Translations under genes and position numbers: made by a program | Shown: positions 17,416 through 26,471 of the stretch, piece after piece | Layout: each line of letters opens with the position of its first letter | How positions within the stretch are numbered: the first letter of the stretch is position 1 | Notes under the pieces: generated by a model | Told to the model about the DNA's origin: nothing | Seen by the model: the letters and a program-made list of their open reading frames with translations, nothing else | The model's database searches: none | Source: Anaerolineales bacterium | GTDB taxonomy: Bacteria; Chloroflexota; Anaerolineae; Anaerolineales; Villigracilaceae | Direction: 5' to 3' | NCBI GenBank assembly: GCA_030583905.1 | Contig: CP129481.1 | Span: 868,001-932,000 of the forward strand | DNA: 64,000 nucleotides

Positions 17416-18137
17416 CGGTGATTGAGCACCTCGGCAATGTGGATGACTTGCCGCTTCTTTCCCAGCCGATGCAGTCCGCCCGCGATATGCATGAGACAAC
17501 CCGCATCCGTGACCACCAACGTAGGCGATTGGCTCGCTTCAAAATTGCTGATCTTGCGCTTCAGCCACTCTGCTGAAAGTTCGGGGTGCTCAACAGACAT
17601 CACGCCGCCGAAGCCGCAGCATTCTTCGGCATTTGGCAAATCCACCAATGTTGCATCTTTTACATTTTGTAATAACGTGCGGGGCTGTCTGTCCACATTG
17701 ATGCCGCGCAGGGTGTGACAGGATGGGTGGTAGGTGATGGTTCCATCCCATGTTGCGCCCAAGTCGGTGACACCGAGGTTATCTACCAAATATTCAGTGA
17801 ATTCGAAAACTCGTTTGCCAAACTTCTCTGCACGCGGATACCACTCCGCATCGCCTTCAAATAATTCCAAGTAGTTATGTCGAAAATGATGAGCGCACGA
17901 GCCGGATGGTGTCACGATATCCCCGCTTGTTTTTTCAAAGACTCTTATCGTATGTTCCGCGATGGCTCTTGCATCCCTGCGCAGACCGGCGTTGAATTGC
18001 GGCTGTCCGCAGCAGGTTTGGTCGGATGCAAATTCCACATCCATGCCGAGGCGTTGGAGAATGCTTACGACCGCCTCACCAGTTTGCGGGAAGAATGAAT
18101 CGGTCAGGCAGGTGATGAAGAGTTGAATGGCGGGCAT
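17412..18137 (-). CDS. lutA: LutA-like L-lactate oxidation subunit (CCG-domain protein)
   Basis: The 241-residue protein has two cysteine-rich CCG domains of the LutA/GlpC/HdrB type: DQTCCGQPQFNAG with PSGSCAHH in the first half, and SCHTLRG, EECCGFGG and TDAGCLMH in the second. In characterised LutABC systems this subunit acts with LutB and LutC in converting L-lactate to pyruvate. It is the first gene of a three-gene overlapping minus-strand operon. No lactate permease is adjacent in this window. Nothing indicates a regulator next to it. Confidence 0.88.
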   Translation of the reverse strand: MPAIQLFITCLTDSFFPQTGEAVVSILQRLGMDVEFASDQTCCGQPQFNAGLRRDARAIAEHTIRVFEKTSGDIVTPSGSCAHHFRHNYLELFEGDAEWYPRAEKFGKRVFEFTEYLVDNLGVTDLGATWDGTITYHPSCHTLRGINVDRQPRTLLQNVKDATLVDLPNAEECCGFGGVMSVEHPELSAEWLKRKISNFEASQSPTLVVTDAGCLMHIAGGLHRLGKKRQVIHIAEVLNHR

Positions 18138-18201
18138 GCGTCAATTATACGCTTGATGCGGAAGCGGCTTACGGTCAAAAATCCGGTTATACTTTTTGAT
18201 C

Positions 18202-18705
18202 ATGTTCAAACCCCTGAGGCATATCCTTGCCATTTTCCTGCTTCCTGTTATTGTGGTCATTGTCATACCCATCTGGTTGTTCAATGCCTTCGCGGAGTAC
18301 GATACCCGCTGGATCGGGATGTCGTGGGTGGGCTTGATAGCAGGCGCCCTGTTCGTATGGATCGGGCTGATGCTCTTCACCTGGTGCGTGAATCTGTTCG
18401 CCATCGTCGGGCAGGGGACTCTGGCTCCATGGGACCCGACGCAGAAGCTGGTGGTTGTTGGTCCGTATCGGCATGTCCGCAACCCGATGATCAGCAGTGT
18501 GGCGATGATGTTGATCGGTCAGGCGTTGTTCTGGGGATCGTGGGTGATCGCGCTCTGGGCGGGGATATTCATCCTGATCAACCACATCTATTTCATTTTT
18601 TCGGAAGAACCGGGCTTGGAAAAAAGATTCGGGGAAAGCTATCTTGAGTACAAAGCCAGTGTTCCAAGATGGATCCCGCGCTTAAAAACGAACACGAGCG
18701 GATGA
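18202..18705 (+). CDS. Isoprenylcysteine/phospholipid methyltransferase-like membrane protein
   Basis: The 167-residue membrane protein has four or five hydrophobic segments. It carries the C-terminal signature of the ICMT/PEMT superfamily: GPYRHVRNPM followed about 60 residues later by the paired glutamates of SEEPGLEKRFGESYLEYK. Members methylate lipids or prenylated substrates with SAM at the membrane; the bacterial substrate is not known. The ATG at 18202 is preferred to an upstream TTG at 18196. It is divergent from lutA and convergent with the next gene. Confidence 0.82.
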   Translation: MFKPLRHILAIFLLPVIVVIVIPIWLFNAFAEYDTRWIGMSWVGLIAGALFVWIGLMLFTWCVNLFAIVGQGTLAPWDPTQKLVVVGPYRHVRNPMISSVAMMLIGQALFWGSWVIALWAGIFILINHIYFIFSEEPGLEKRFGESYLEYKASVPRWIPRLKTNTSG

Positions 18706-18728
18706 ACCGCCCGTGCTTATCTGTAGTT

Positions 18729-19613
18729 CTACACTTCAACCCATTCCATATCCTTCACAAGCGGGAAGCGGTGTTCCACGCCATATTGATTCCAAGCGAA
18801 CTTGAAACAACTTTGCGCTGAAACCTCGGGGAGAATATCTTCGCCAACGCCATTTTTGATGAAAAAGGCGTTCCAGCCGCCGTTATTACAGCCGACCAGA
18901 CGGTATCCCTTTTCCCTGCCAAGTTTGATAAACGCCTGAAGCGACGCGCCGCAATAATTTTTATTTTCTTTGTTGACCGGGTAATCGTCTGCATTAAATT
19001 TTTGATCATAGGGAACGGTCCATGCCCGATCGGGACCAAGCAGGTCTTGATATTCCAACAGGACAACACGGGGCTGGATGACATCCAATGCCTTCCAGAC
19101 CCAGTAATCCATGCCGTCAATATCCAGACAGAACAGGTCAAGCTCACCATCATATTTGCTATCTTTTATCAGATCGTTGATATTTTCTGCGTTTACCAGG
19201 GTGGAGATCAATGTGGGGGAAGATAGATGTGTATCTTCCAATGTGTTATAGAACTCTCTGGCGTGCTCAATACTTTTGGTGTCCCCATCCACGAGAAACC
19301 CGTTAAACCCGTGATTGATGATCAAATTGGCAACACTGCTCCCCCGTACGCTTCCTGCGCCGATATCCACGCATTTCCTGTTTGTCATTCCGATGACCGA
19401 GAAAATATAGAGCAATATGCCATCTTCATGCGTTATTGAATAGGTATTGAAGCCTACATCTTCGAAGTCCAACTTTATCTTTTGCGCTGCTGTCTCCCTG
19501 TACTTTAACTGCAAAAGGATCTGGTTCTGACGGTTACTGGCCATATTGTATATGGTGGGAGTTAAAAGTTTTCCAGCTATCTTTTGAAGGCTGCGGATGA
19601 GAAATCGTTTCAT
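18729..19613 (-). CDS. FkbM-like SAM-dependent methyltransferase-like protein
   Basis: The 294-residue protein has a Rossmann-type methyltransferase core: CVDIGAG at about residue 80, FLVDGD for the second strand, and LDLFCLDIDGMDYWVWKAL, which resembles motif IV of FkbM-family proteins. The substrate is unknown; relatives methylate sugars or glycan chains. Its AT content is higher than that of the flanking genes, which may indicate acquisition by transfer. A bidirectional terminator lies about 80 bp upstream of its start, so it has its own promoter region between 19614 and 19690. Confidence 0.65.
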   Translation of the reverse strand: MKRFLIRSLQKIAGKLLTPTIYNMASNRQNQILLQLKYRETAAQKIKLDFEDVGFNTYSITHEDGILLYIFSVIGMTNRKCVDIGAGSVRGSSVANLIINHGFNGFLVDGDTKSIEHAREFYNTLEDTHLSSPTLISTLVNAENINDLIKDSKYDGELDLFCLDIDGMDYWVWKALDVIQPRVVLLEYQDLLGPDRAWTVPYDQKFNADDYPVNKENKNYCGASLQAFIKLGREKGYRLVGCNNGGWNAFFIKNGVGEDILPEVSAQSCFKFAWNQYGVEHRFPLVKDMEWVEV

Positions 19614-19690
19614 TTTTCCTCCATATGCTCTAAAAAGCCTGTTGAAAAAATAGTATTACTTTTCCATATGTATTTCAAGTGCCAAAATGC

Positions 19691-19726
19691 AAAAATCCCT
19701 GGGAGATCATCCTCCCAGGGATTTTT
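19691..19726. terminator. Bidirectional terminator downstream of leuS
   Basis: AAAAATCCCTGGGAG and CTCCCAGGGATTTTT form a 15-bp perfect stem around ATCATC, with A/T runs on both sides. It lies 18 bp after the leuS stop and would terminate leuS transcription on the minus strand. Confidence 0.9.
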
Positions 19727-19743
19727 ATAGGAACACAGAATAT

Positions 19744-22425
19744 CTATACGACCAAACTCACCAACCGTCCTTTTGCCACGATAACCTTCTTCGGCTCTTT
19801 GCCTTCCAGATATTTCTGGACGGTTTCAGACGCCAGCGCGGCGGACTTGATCGTCTCTTCGTCCGCATCTGCCGGGACCGTGATCCTGTCCCGCACCTTA
19901 CCGTTGATCTGCACCGGAAGTTCGATCACATCCTCTTTCGCGGCGGATTCGTCCACTTGGGACCACGGTTGTTGATGGATCGAATACGGCTTGCTCAGTT
20001 GATTTGTCCACAGTTCTTCGGCGATGTGGGGCGCGATGGGCGCCAGCATCTTCAGGTAGATTTCAGTCGCTTCGTTCCATTCGGGACTTCCAGCCGCGCC
20101 GGCTTCACGCGCCTTGTACATGTCGTTCAGCAGTTCCATCAGCGACGAGATGATGGTATTGAAATCGAAATTTTCGAAATCATTCGTCACTTTGCGCAGG
20201 GTCTGGTGGACGCGTCGGCGCAGAGTCTGTTTGGTTTCGGCAGAGGCAGACCCGGGTGAGTCTGAAGCGTCAGTGAACAAGGTCCAGATGCGGCGCATCC
20301 AGCGGGCGGTCCCTTCGATACCTTGCGAGTCCCACGGTGCGCCCATCTCCCAACGCGCGAAGAACATCAGGTAGGCGCGCACGGTATCCGCGCCGTAGCG
20401 GTCCACCAACTTGTCGGGCGCGACCACGTTGCCTTTGCTCTTCGACATTTTGCTGTTGTCTTCCGCCAGCACCATGCCCTGGTTGCGCAACTGCGTCATC
20501 GGCTCATTGCCTTCGGTGATGCCCAGATCGCGTAGCGCCTTGTGGAAAAAGCGCGTGTAGAGCAGATGCATAGTGGCGTGTTCGATGCCGCCCGTGTAGG
20601 TGTCAACGGGCATCCAATAGTTGTATTCGGCTTCGTCGAACGGACCTTTGTCATACTTTGGCGACAGGTAACGCAGGTGATACCACGATGAGCACATAAA
20701 CGTATCCATCGTGTCGGTCTCTCGCTCGGCGGGTCCGCCGCAGATTGGGCAGGTGGTGTCTTTCCAAGTCGGGTGCAGTTTCAGCGGACTTTCACCCGTC
20801 GGCTTCCACTCCACGTCTTCGGGCAGGGTCACGGGCAGTTGATCGTTAGGGACAGGATTCCAGCCATGCACATCGCAACGGATCATCGGAATCGGCGCGC
20901 CCCAATAGCGCTGACGGCTGATCAGCCAATCGCGGTAACGATAATTGACCGACTCTTTACCGACGCCTTTTTCCTCCAGCCAGTCGATGACGGCGCTGAT
21001 GCCGGGATTCTTGCGTCCCTTCTCAGTGTTGACCTTCGTGCCGTTGAATTGATCGGAGTTGACCATGACGCCTTCGCCGATATACGCGGCTTGTAAGGGC
21101 GACTCCTGAGTCGCCCCTGCCTCGCCTTCGGGCTTGATCACTTCGACAATGGGCAGGTCATACTTTTTGGCAAATGCAAAGTCGCGTTCGTCATGCGCAG
21201 GGACCGCCATGATCGCGCCCGTGCCATAGGACATCAAGACATAGTCCGCGATCCAGATCGGGATGTGTTCGTTGTTGACCGGGTTGATGGCGTACCCGCC
21301 GGTAAACACACCCGTCTTTTCCTTGTCCACGGCTTCACGCTCAATGTCGGATTGACGCGCGGCTTGCATTTTATAGTCTTCGACTGCCTGTTTCTGCTCA
21401 GGCGTGGTGACCTTATCCACCAGCGGATGCTCCGGTGCGAAGACCATGAAGGTCGCGCCCCACAGCGTGTCGGGACGGGTGGTGAAGATTTCGATGTCAT
21501 CACCAGCTTCCGTTTTGAAAATAACAGACGCGCCTTCGCTTCGTCCGATCCAATTCGTCTGCAAGACCTTGACGCGCTCGGGCCAGTCGATTTCATCGAA
21601 GCGCAGCAGTTCATCGGCGTATTTCGTGGCTTTGAAGAACCACTGCTCCAACGCCTTCTTGATGACCGGCGTCCCGCAGCGTTCACAGACGCGGTTCTCG
21701 CCCCAGACCTGTTCGCGAGCTAATGTGGTATTGCAGTTCGGGCAGAAATCCACAGGCGACATCTTGCGATATGCCAGCCCCGCCTTGTACAACTGGATGA
21801 AGAACCACTCCGTCCATTTGTAATAGGATGGGTCGGCGGAAACCGCTTCACGCTCCCAATCGAACATCGTGCCCATGGAGCGCATCTGTTTGCGCATCCG
21901 CTCGATGTTCGCGAACGTGCGCTTCATCGGGTGGATGCCGTCTTTGATGGCGGCGTTCTCCGCATTCAAGCCGAACGCGTCGAAGCCCATCGGGAACAGG
22001 ACGTTGAATCCCTTCATGCGCATGTAGCGCGCCCGCGAATCGGGCGGGATCATCGCGTACCAGTGACCGATGTGCAGGTCACCGCTGGGATACGGCAACA
22101 TGGTCAAGGCATAGTGCTTGGGTTTGCTGTTGTCAATGACAGAGCGATACAGCCCGTCCGCCTCCCATTTTTCCTGCCATTTCTTTTCGAACACCTGCGG
22201 ATTGAAGGATTTATCTTTTGTGTGTTTTTCAGTGTTTGTCATCGGTTGGATCGCCTTTGGTTTCTTCTCGACAGGAACGACGGCTTTCGATTTTTCGGTC
22301 ACAGGTGTGATGGCGGATTCGGGCGCAGGGATGATCGCCTTTGAGCCAGCGGTTTTCTTCGCCTTGCCTGCCGTCGTTTTGACGGGTTTCTTTTTTTCTA
22401 CTTCTTTCTTTTTTGCAGCAGCCAT
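19744..22425 (-). CDS. leuS: Leucyl-tRNA synthetase with Lys/Ala-rich N-terminal extension
   Basis: This class I synthetase charges tRNA-Leu. The 893-residue protein has the HIGH motif (PSGDLHIGHWYAM), the editing domain with TTRPDTLWGAT and GTGAIMAVPAHDERD, the KMSKS loop (SKMSKSKGNVV) and a C-terminal anticodon-binding region. The first 70 or so residues are an unusual extension very rich in lysine, alanine and proline. GAGGTAAG just before the ATG at 22425 supports its translation, but a start at 22242 (after the extension) is possible. A short palindrome is inserted in frame in the editing domain. A T-box leader precedes the gene. Confidence 0.96.
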   Translation of the reverse strand: MAAAKKKEVEKKKPVKTTAGKAKKTAGSKAIIPAPESAITPVTEKSKAVVPVEKKPKAIQPMTNTEKHTKDKSFNPQVFEKKWQEKWEADGLYRSVIDNSKPKHYALTMLPYPSGDLHIGHWYAMIPPDSRARYMRMKGFNVLFPMGFDAFGLNAENAAIKDGIHPMKRTFANIERMRKQMRSMGTMFDWEREAVSADPSYYKWTEWFFIQLYKAGLAYRKMSPVDFCPNCNTTLAREQVWGENRVCERCGTPVIKKALEQWFFKATKYADELLRFDEIDWPERVKVLQTNWIGRSEGASVIFKTEAGDDIEIFTTRPDTLWGATFMVFAPEHPLVDKVTTPEQKQAVEDYKMQAARQSDIEREAVDKEKTGVFTGGYAINPVNNEHIPIWIADYVLMSYGTGAIMAVPAHDERDFAFAKKYDLPIVEVIKPEGEAGATQESPLQAAYIGEGVMVNSDQFNGTKVNTEKGRKNPGISAVIDWLEEKGVGKESVNYRYRDWLISRQRYWGAPIPMIRCDVHGWNPVPNDQLPVTLPEDVEWKPTGESPLKLHPTWKDTTCPICGGPAERETDTMDTFMCSSWYHLRYLSPKYDKGPFDEAEYNYWMPVDTYTGGIEHATMHLLYTRFFHKALRDLGITEGNEPMTQLRNQGMVLAEDNSKMSKSKGNVVAPDKLVDRYGADTVRAYLMFFARWEMGAPWDSQGIEGTARWMRRIWTLFTDASDSPGSASAETKQTLRRRVHQTLRKVTNDFENFDFNTIISSLMELLNDMYKAREAGAAGSPEWNEATEIYLKMLAPIAPHIAEELWTNQLSKPYSIHQQPWSQVDESAAKEDVIELPVQINGKVRDRITVPADADEETIKSAALASETVQKYLEGKEPKKVIVAKGRLVSLVV
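21097..21116. repeat. In-frame 9-bp-arm palindrome in the leuS editing domain
   Basis: GGGCGACTC and GAGTCGCCC surround a 2-nt loop. On the leuS strand this adds a few polar residues (around 437-443) between VIKPEGE and the conserved YIGEGVMVNS. A related GGCGACTGCA/TGCAGTCGCC palindrome forms the terminator at 26418-26454. Confidence 0.6.
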
Positions 22426-22582
22426 TCTTACCTCATTTTTTGAGTGTCAAGTTTCAGGTTTCAAGTATCAGGTGGATATGTTCACCGATGAATAAGTCTT
22501 AATTCCATACAAGGAGACCCACAAGCAAGGGACCCTGCTTCCAGAATTTTTTCTTCATGTTCATGCGTGTCTCCTTTCATAT

Positions 22583-22620
22583 CTACTCCCTCTCCCACTT
22601 TGGGGGAGGGTTGGGGTGGG
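22583..22620. repeat. CCCTCTCCC...GGGAGGG-type dispersed repeat in the leuS leader
   Basis: TACTCCCTCTCCCACTTTG is followed by GGGGAGGGTTGGGGTGGG. The same pattern occurs inside lutBC (15666-15720) and at 28151-28192. Here it separates the T-box terminator from the leuS start. The remaining 22426-22582 stretch shows only short TTTCAGGTTTCAAG-type direct repeats. Confidence 0.55.
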
Positions 22621-22631
22621 GGGAAAACAAA

Positions 22632-22930
22632 AAATCCCTCATCCACATCAGGGACGAAGGACGCATAGCGCTCCGCGGTACCACCCGGTTTACGTTTTCA
22701 AGTTGGAACGTTCAAACGTTTCAACGTTCAAACCTGCAAACGTCACTTTGATCGCTGTAACGGGCATCCCCGGTGTTGACTACCTGCGGCGCTTGTCCAC
22801 GTTCACCAACACAGTCTCTCTTGCGAGGAACAGGCGAGTTCGGTCTTGCTGACCGGCATTCCCGTTCGATGCCGTTGCTGGGCTTCCACCTCACTCTCCC
22901 AGCTCGCTGACGGGATGACCTACTACTCCT
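22632..22930 (-). promoter_or_regulatory. T-box riboswitch controlling leuS
   Basis: On the minus strand the T-box sequence GGGTGGTACCGCGG (22686-22673) is followed by a hairpin with TCCCT/AGGGA arms and a T6 run (to about 22632), the usual antiterminator/terminator arrangement. Upstream lies a long structured leader. A GAA-CTC element (CTC at 22838-22836) is a candidate Leu specifier codon, paralleled by GAA-g-TTC in the pheS leader. The UGGU bulge would pair with a tRNA ending in ACCA. Uncharged tRNA-Leu is expected to allow readthrough into leuS. The 5' boundary is approximate. Confidence 0.88.
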
Positions 22931-22975
22931 GCCTTGACTTTTACTTCGGGCGGGATAACCCCGCCCCTATAATTT

Positions 22976-23051
22976 TGGTGGACCCAGAGGGATTCGAACC
23001 CTCGACCTTCTCAATGCCATTGAGACGCGCTCCCAACTGCGCTATGGGCCC
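22976..23051 (-). tRNA. tRNA-Ala (GGC anticodon)
   Basis: On the minus strand the acceptor GGGCCCA pairs with TGGGTCC, the anticodon stem TCTCA/TGAGA encloses ATGGCAT (anticodon GGC), and the T-arm is GAGGG-TTCGAAT-CCCTC. The terminal CCA is encoded (22976-22978). It lies 16 bp downstream of the second alanine tRNA and just upstream of the leuS T-box region. Confidence 0.93.
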
Positions 23052-23067
23052 CGATGAATTGAACAGG

Positions 23068-23140
23068 TGGACCTGAGGGGATTCGAACCCCTGACCTCCT
23101 CAGTGCGATTGAGGCGCGCTCCCAACTGCGCTACAGGCCC
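23068..23140 (-). tRNA. tRNA-Ala (CGC anticodon)
   Basis: On the minus strand the acceptor GGGCCTG pairs with CAGGTCC, the anticodon stem CCTCA/TGAGG encloses ATCGCAC (anticodon CGC), and the T-arm is AGGGG-TTCGAAT-CCCCT. CCA is not encoded. With the GGC tRNA it forms a tandem pair of alanine isoacceptors that share the D-arm sequence GCGCAGTTGGGAGCGC. Confidence 0.92.
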
Positions 23141-23299
23141 AAGTTCAAAGGCGAACGCTATTCTACCTGAGGCGATGGGGAATGTCAATGAAGAATGAGG
23201 CAGGTCGGATTACCTGTCATTTCTCACTTGACCCATCCTTCCTGCGGGTCTAAAATGAAATGGTCTGACAAATCAACTACCTCTCAAAAGGAGAACATA

Positions 23300-26200
23300 A
23301 TGGCTGACTATCTATTCCGCGGCAAACTTGCCGACCTCGACCCCGACGTCTTCGCTCTGACTCAACTCGAGGCTGAGCGCCAGTACCGCAAACTGATCCT
23401 CATCCCGAGCGAATCGACCGCGCCGATGGCGGTTCGCGAGACCTTGATGTCCGCCTTCCAGAACATTTACGCGGAAGGCTACCCCGACGAAGAAACGCGC
23501 TGGATGAGCGAAAAAGAGATCCTCGATTACCCCGCCAGTTTGGGGAATTACCGCCGCAACGGTGACCCGCGCTATTACAAAGGCGTGGAATATGCCAACG
23601 TGGTCGAAGCGCTCGCCCGCCGCCGCGCCGCCGAAGCCTTTGCCGCCAACGGATTTACCGCTGACCAGATCTACGTCAATGTGCAGGCGCTTTCGGGCGG
23701 ACCCGCCAACAATGCCGTGTATCAGGCATTGCTCAGCATCGGCGATACGGTCATGGGGCTCGATCTGCTGCATGGCGGACATCTCTCGCACGGCTCGCCC
23801 GTCAACCGCAGCGGAAAATGGTTCAACGCTGTACATTACTCGGTGGATGTGAACGAAAAACTCGATTACGACGCCATCCGCAAACTGGCGAACGAGGCAA
23901 AGCCAAAATTGCTCATCGCGGGCTATTCCTCCTATTCATGGGTTCCCGATTGGAAGAAATTCCGCGAGATCGCCGATGAAGTCGGCGCATACTTCCTCGC
24001 GGACATCTCACACATCGGCGGCATGGTCGCGGCGGGAGTCGTGCCTTCGCCCATCGGCATCGCGCATGTGGTCATGTCCACCACGCACAAGTCATTGAAC
24101 GGACCGCGCGGCGCGGTATTGCTGACCACCGATGGCGCAATCGCCAAGAAAATTGACAAAGCCGTCTTCCCCGGCGAGCAGGGCGGACCGCACGTCAACG
24201 TCTTTGCTGGCTTGGCGTTGACCTTCAAGCTGGCGCAAACCAAGGAATTCAAAAAACTACAGGCGCAGACCATCAAGAACGCCAAGGCAATGGCGGACCA
24301 ATTCATCAAACGCGGATTGCGCGTGCCCTTCGGCGGCACGGATTGCCATATGCTCAACGTGGACTGTTCCTCCATCATCGGCGAGGACGGCACGAAGCTG
24401 AGCGGTGACCAGGCCGCGCGCATCCTCGACATCGTCGGCGTGGTGGTCAATCGCAACACCATCCCCGGTGATAAGAGCGCGGCGGCGCCTTCGGGCATCC
24501 GCCTCGGCACGCCGTGGCTCACCCAGCGCGGATTCAACGAAAAGCAATCGCGCCAACTGGCGGACATCATCGCCGATGTTCTGCTGGCGTGCGCGCCCCA
24601 TGCGGTGGACACCGTCCGCAAGGGCAAACAGCGCCGGGCAAAACTCGATTTCAAGGCATTGAACGATGCCAAGTTGAAAGTCCGCAAGCTGGCGGAAAGC
24701 GCAGGCATTGACTTCAAAGTGGAGAAGAGCGGATACCCGCACTTCAATTACATCGACGACAAAAGCAAGAGCGGTGTCTTCGAACTGAGCGGACGACGCG
24801 TGCGGCAGGTGCTGGATTTTGCCGTCTCTTGCGATATGTCGTTATTGAAGAAGGGCAAATCACTGGCTGGCACGATCTCGACCCCGGCGGGCGTGTTCCG
24901 CTGTGTGCTGACCTGCGTGGACCAGAACACCTATCAGCTCGAAGTGCCGCCCGCCAAGGCAGGCGTGATCGCCACGTGGCTGCGCGATCTCTCCGACGGT
25001 TACATGTCGTTCAACTTGAACGGCGAGAAGGATTTCAGCACGCGGCGCATTCCGGGTCCGTTCATGGTGGCGGATGTGCGCAAGAGGGACGTCAAATCGA
25101 GCGTGCTGGTCACGGGCAGAGCCGTCAACGTGGACAAGCCTTTTTATATCGGTATCAGCCCGGACGTTAAGCATGATGCGCTGCCGCCTTTCGATTGGAT
25201 GGATGTCGAAGGCGAGTTAAAGAAGACTCTGTTGAATCAGACCCATCGAGACCTCGGCGGCAGGATGGTCCCGTTTGCGGGTTGGGAAATGCCGGTGGTG
25301 TACACATCCATTTTTGAAGAGCATCTTGCCACGCGGCAGGCGGCGGGACTGTTCGACGTTTCGCACATGGGTGTGTATGATGTGCGCGGCGCGGATGCGG
25401 CTTCGTTCCTCGATACGGTCTGCGGTAATGACTGCGGCGGCTTGACGCCCGGCGAAAGTTTGTACACACATTTCCTCACGCCCGAAGCGGATGTGATCGA
25501 CGATACGCTCGTTTATCGCCGCGGCTGGAATGACTTCCTCGTGGTGGTGAACGCTTCGAACGATGACAAGGACCGCGCGTGGCTGGAAGCGGTGCGCGAC
25601 GGCACGGTGCGGATCGACAACAACCGACCGTGGGCGCGGACGTACGGCTACAACGCCGAGATCCGCAACCTGCGGGACCCGAAATCTGGTTCAGCAATGA
25701 GAGTTGACATTGCGCTGCAAGGACCGAAATCCCGCGACATTTTGTTTGCAATGGGCGTGAATGACAAGGATCGCGCGCGCATCATGAAGCTCAAGCGGAC
25801 CGAGTTGTGCGATGCCGTCGTTGGCGGTTTCGATCTCATTGTTTCGCGCACGGGCTACACGGGCGAGAAGATGGCGTTCGAGTTGTTCGTCCACCCTGAG
25901 CGCGCCGTGGACTTTTGGCTGGCGGTGATGAAAGCGGGCGAACCGTTCGGCGTGAAGCCCATCGGCTTGGGCGCGCGTGACTCGCTGCGCACGGAGGCGG
26001 GACTCCCGTTGTACGGTCATGAAATGGGACTTGGCTCCGGCAAGTTCGATGGGCGCGATCTCGGCGTTGCCGAAGGCGGATTTGGTTCGTATGTGAAGAC
26101 CTACAAGCCGTGGTTCATCGGGCGCGATGCCTTCGTGGCGCGCGAGCAGGAGCGCAAAGGCGTGACCATCCGCTTCCGCTTCGACGACCAGCGCGTTCGT

Positions 26201-26416
26201 CCGGCGCACAACGGCGATCCCGTGGTGAATGACAAGGGTGAACGCATCGGCTTCGTGACCTCCTGCGCGATCGACTCGGAACGCTTTATGACCGGTCAAG
26301 CCTTCGTGGAGTTGGCGTACGCGAAACTCGACACGCCCATCTTCATCCACCAGGGCGGGAATATGGAACGTCCGCCCTCTGCGGCGAAGGTGGTGAGCAG
26401 GTTTGCGAAATTGTAA
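23300..26416 (+). CDS. Serine hydroxymethyltransferase-aminomethyltransferase (GlyA-GcvT) fusion
   Basis: The 1038-residue protein couples two folate enzymes of glycine metabolism. Residues 1 to about 450 are a serine hydroxymethyltransferase with the PLP-binding motif STTHKSLNGPRG (lysine at about 264). Residues about 640-1038 form a glycine-cleavage T-protein (THRDLGGRMVPFAGWEMPV, LFDVSHMG, SRTGYTGE). The 190 residues between them are unassigned and may be a degenerate T-protein-like domain (YQLEVPPAKAGVIATWL). The ATG at 23300 follows AAAGGAG; an in-frame start at 23195 is not supported. No other gcv genes are nearby. A strong terminator follows. Confidence 0.92.
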   Translation: MADYLFRGKLADLDPDVFALTQLEAERQYRKLILIPSESTAPMAVRETLMSAFQNIYAEGYPDEETRWMSEKEILDYPASLGNYRRNGDPRYYKGVEYANVVEALARRRAAEAFAANGFTADQIYVNVQALSGGPANNAVYQALLSIGDTVMGLDLLHGGHLSHGSPVNRSGKWFNAVHYSVDVNEKLDYDAIRKLANEAKPKLLIAGYSSYSWVPDWKKFREIADEVGAYFLADISHIGGMVAAGVVPSPIGIAHVVMSTTHKSLNGPRGAVLLTTDGAIAKKIDKAVFPGEQGGPHVNVFAGLALTFKLAQTKEFKKLQAQTIKNAKAMADQFIKRGLRVPFGGTDCHMLNVDCSSIIGEDGTKLSGDQAARILDIVGVVVNRNTIPGDKSAAAPSGIRLGTPWLTQRGFNEKQSRQLADIIADVLLACAPHAVDTVRKGKQRRAKLDFKALNDAKLKVRKLAESAGIDFKVEKSGYPHFNYIDDKSKSGVFELSGRRVRQVLDFAVSCDMSLLKKGKSLAGTISTPAGVFRCVLTCVDQNTYQLEVPPAKAGVIATWLRDLSDGYMSFNLNGEKDFSTRRIPGPFMVADVRKRDVKSSVLVTGRAVNVDKPFYIGISPDVKHDALPPFDWMDVEGELKKTLLNQTHRDLGGRMVPFAGWEMPVVYTSIFEEHLATRQAAGLFDVSHMGVYDVRGADAASFLDTVCGNDCGGLTPGESLYTHFLTPEADVIDDTLVYRRGWNDFLVVVNASNDDKDRAWLEAVRDGTVRIDNNRPWARTYGYNAEIRNLRDPKSGSAMRVDIALQGPKSRDILFAMGVNDKDRARIMKLKRTELCDAVVGGFDLIVSRTGYTGEKMAFELFVHPERAVDFWLAVMKAGEPFGVKPIGLGARDSLRTEAGLPLYGHEMGLGSGKFDGRDLGVAEGGFGSYVKTYKPWFIGRDAFVAREQERKGVTIRFRFDDQRVRPAHNGDPVVNDKGERIGFVTSCAIDSERFMTGQAFVELAYAKLDTPIFIHQGGNMERPPSAAKVVSRFAKL

Positions 26417-26417
26417 A

Positions 26418-26454
26418 ACAAATAAGGCGACTGCAATGCAGTCGCCTTATTTGT
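26418..26454. terminator. Bidirectional terminator between the GlyA-GcvT gene and the HEPN operon
   Basis: ACAAATAAGGCGACTGCA and its reverse complement form an 18-bp perfect inverted repeat around one base, with A/T-rich flanks. It lies immediately after the fusion gene stop and 17 bp after the HEPN gene stop on the opposite strand. Confidence 0.85.
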
Positions 26455-26471
26455 AAGTTTCCTAATTATCA

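Noticed and set aside
18690..18716. Terminator between the ICMT-like and FkbM-like genes
   Set aside because: CACGAGCGG and CCGCCCGTG pair imperfectly, the hairpin overlaps a stop codon, and there is no T run.
22846..23076. Plus-strand frame encoding GFEPSTFSMPLRRAPNCAMG-like residues
   Set aside because: This is the familiar false translation of a tRNA gene (the tRNA-Ala at 22976-23051 read on the opposite strand) and of the T-box leader.
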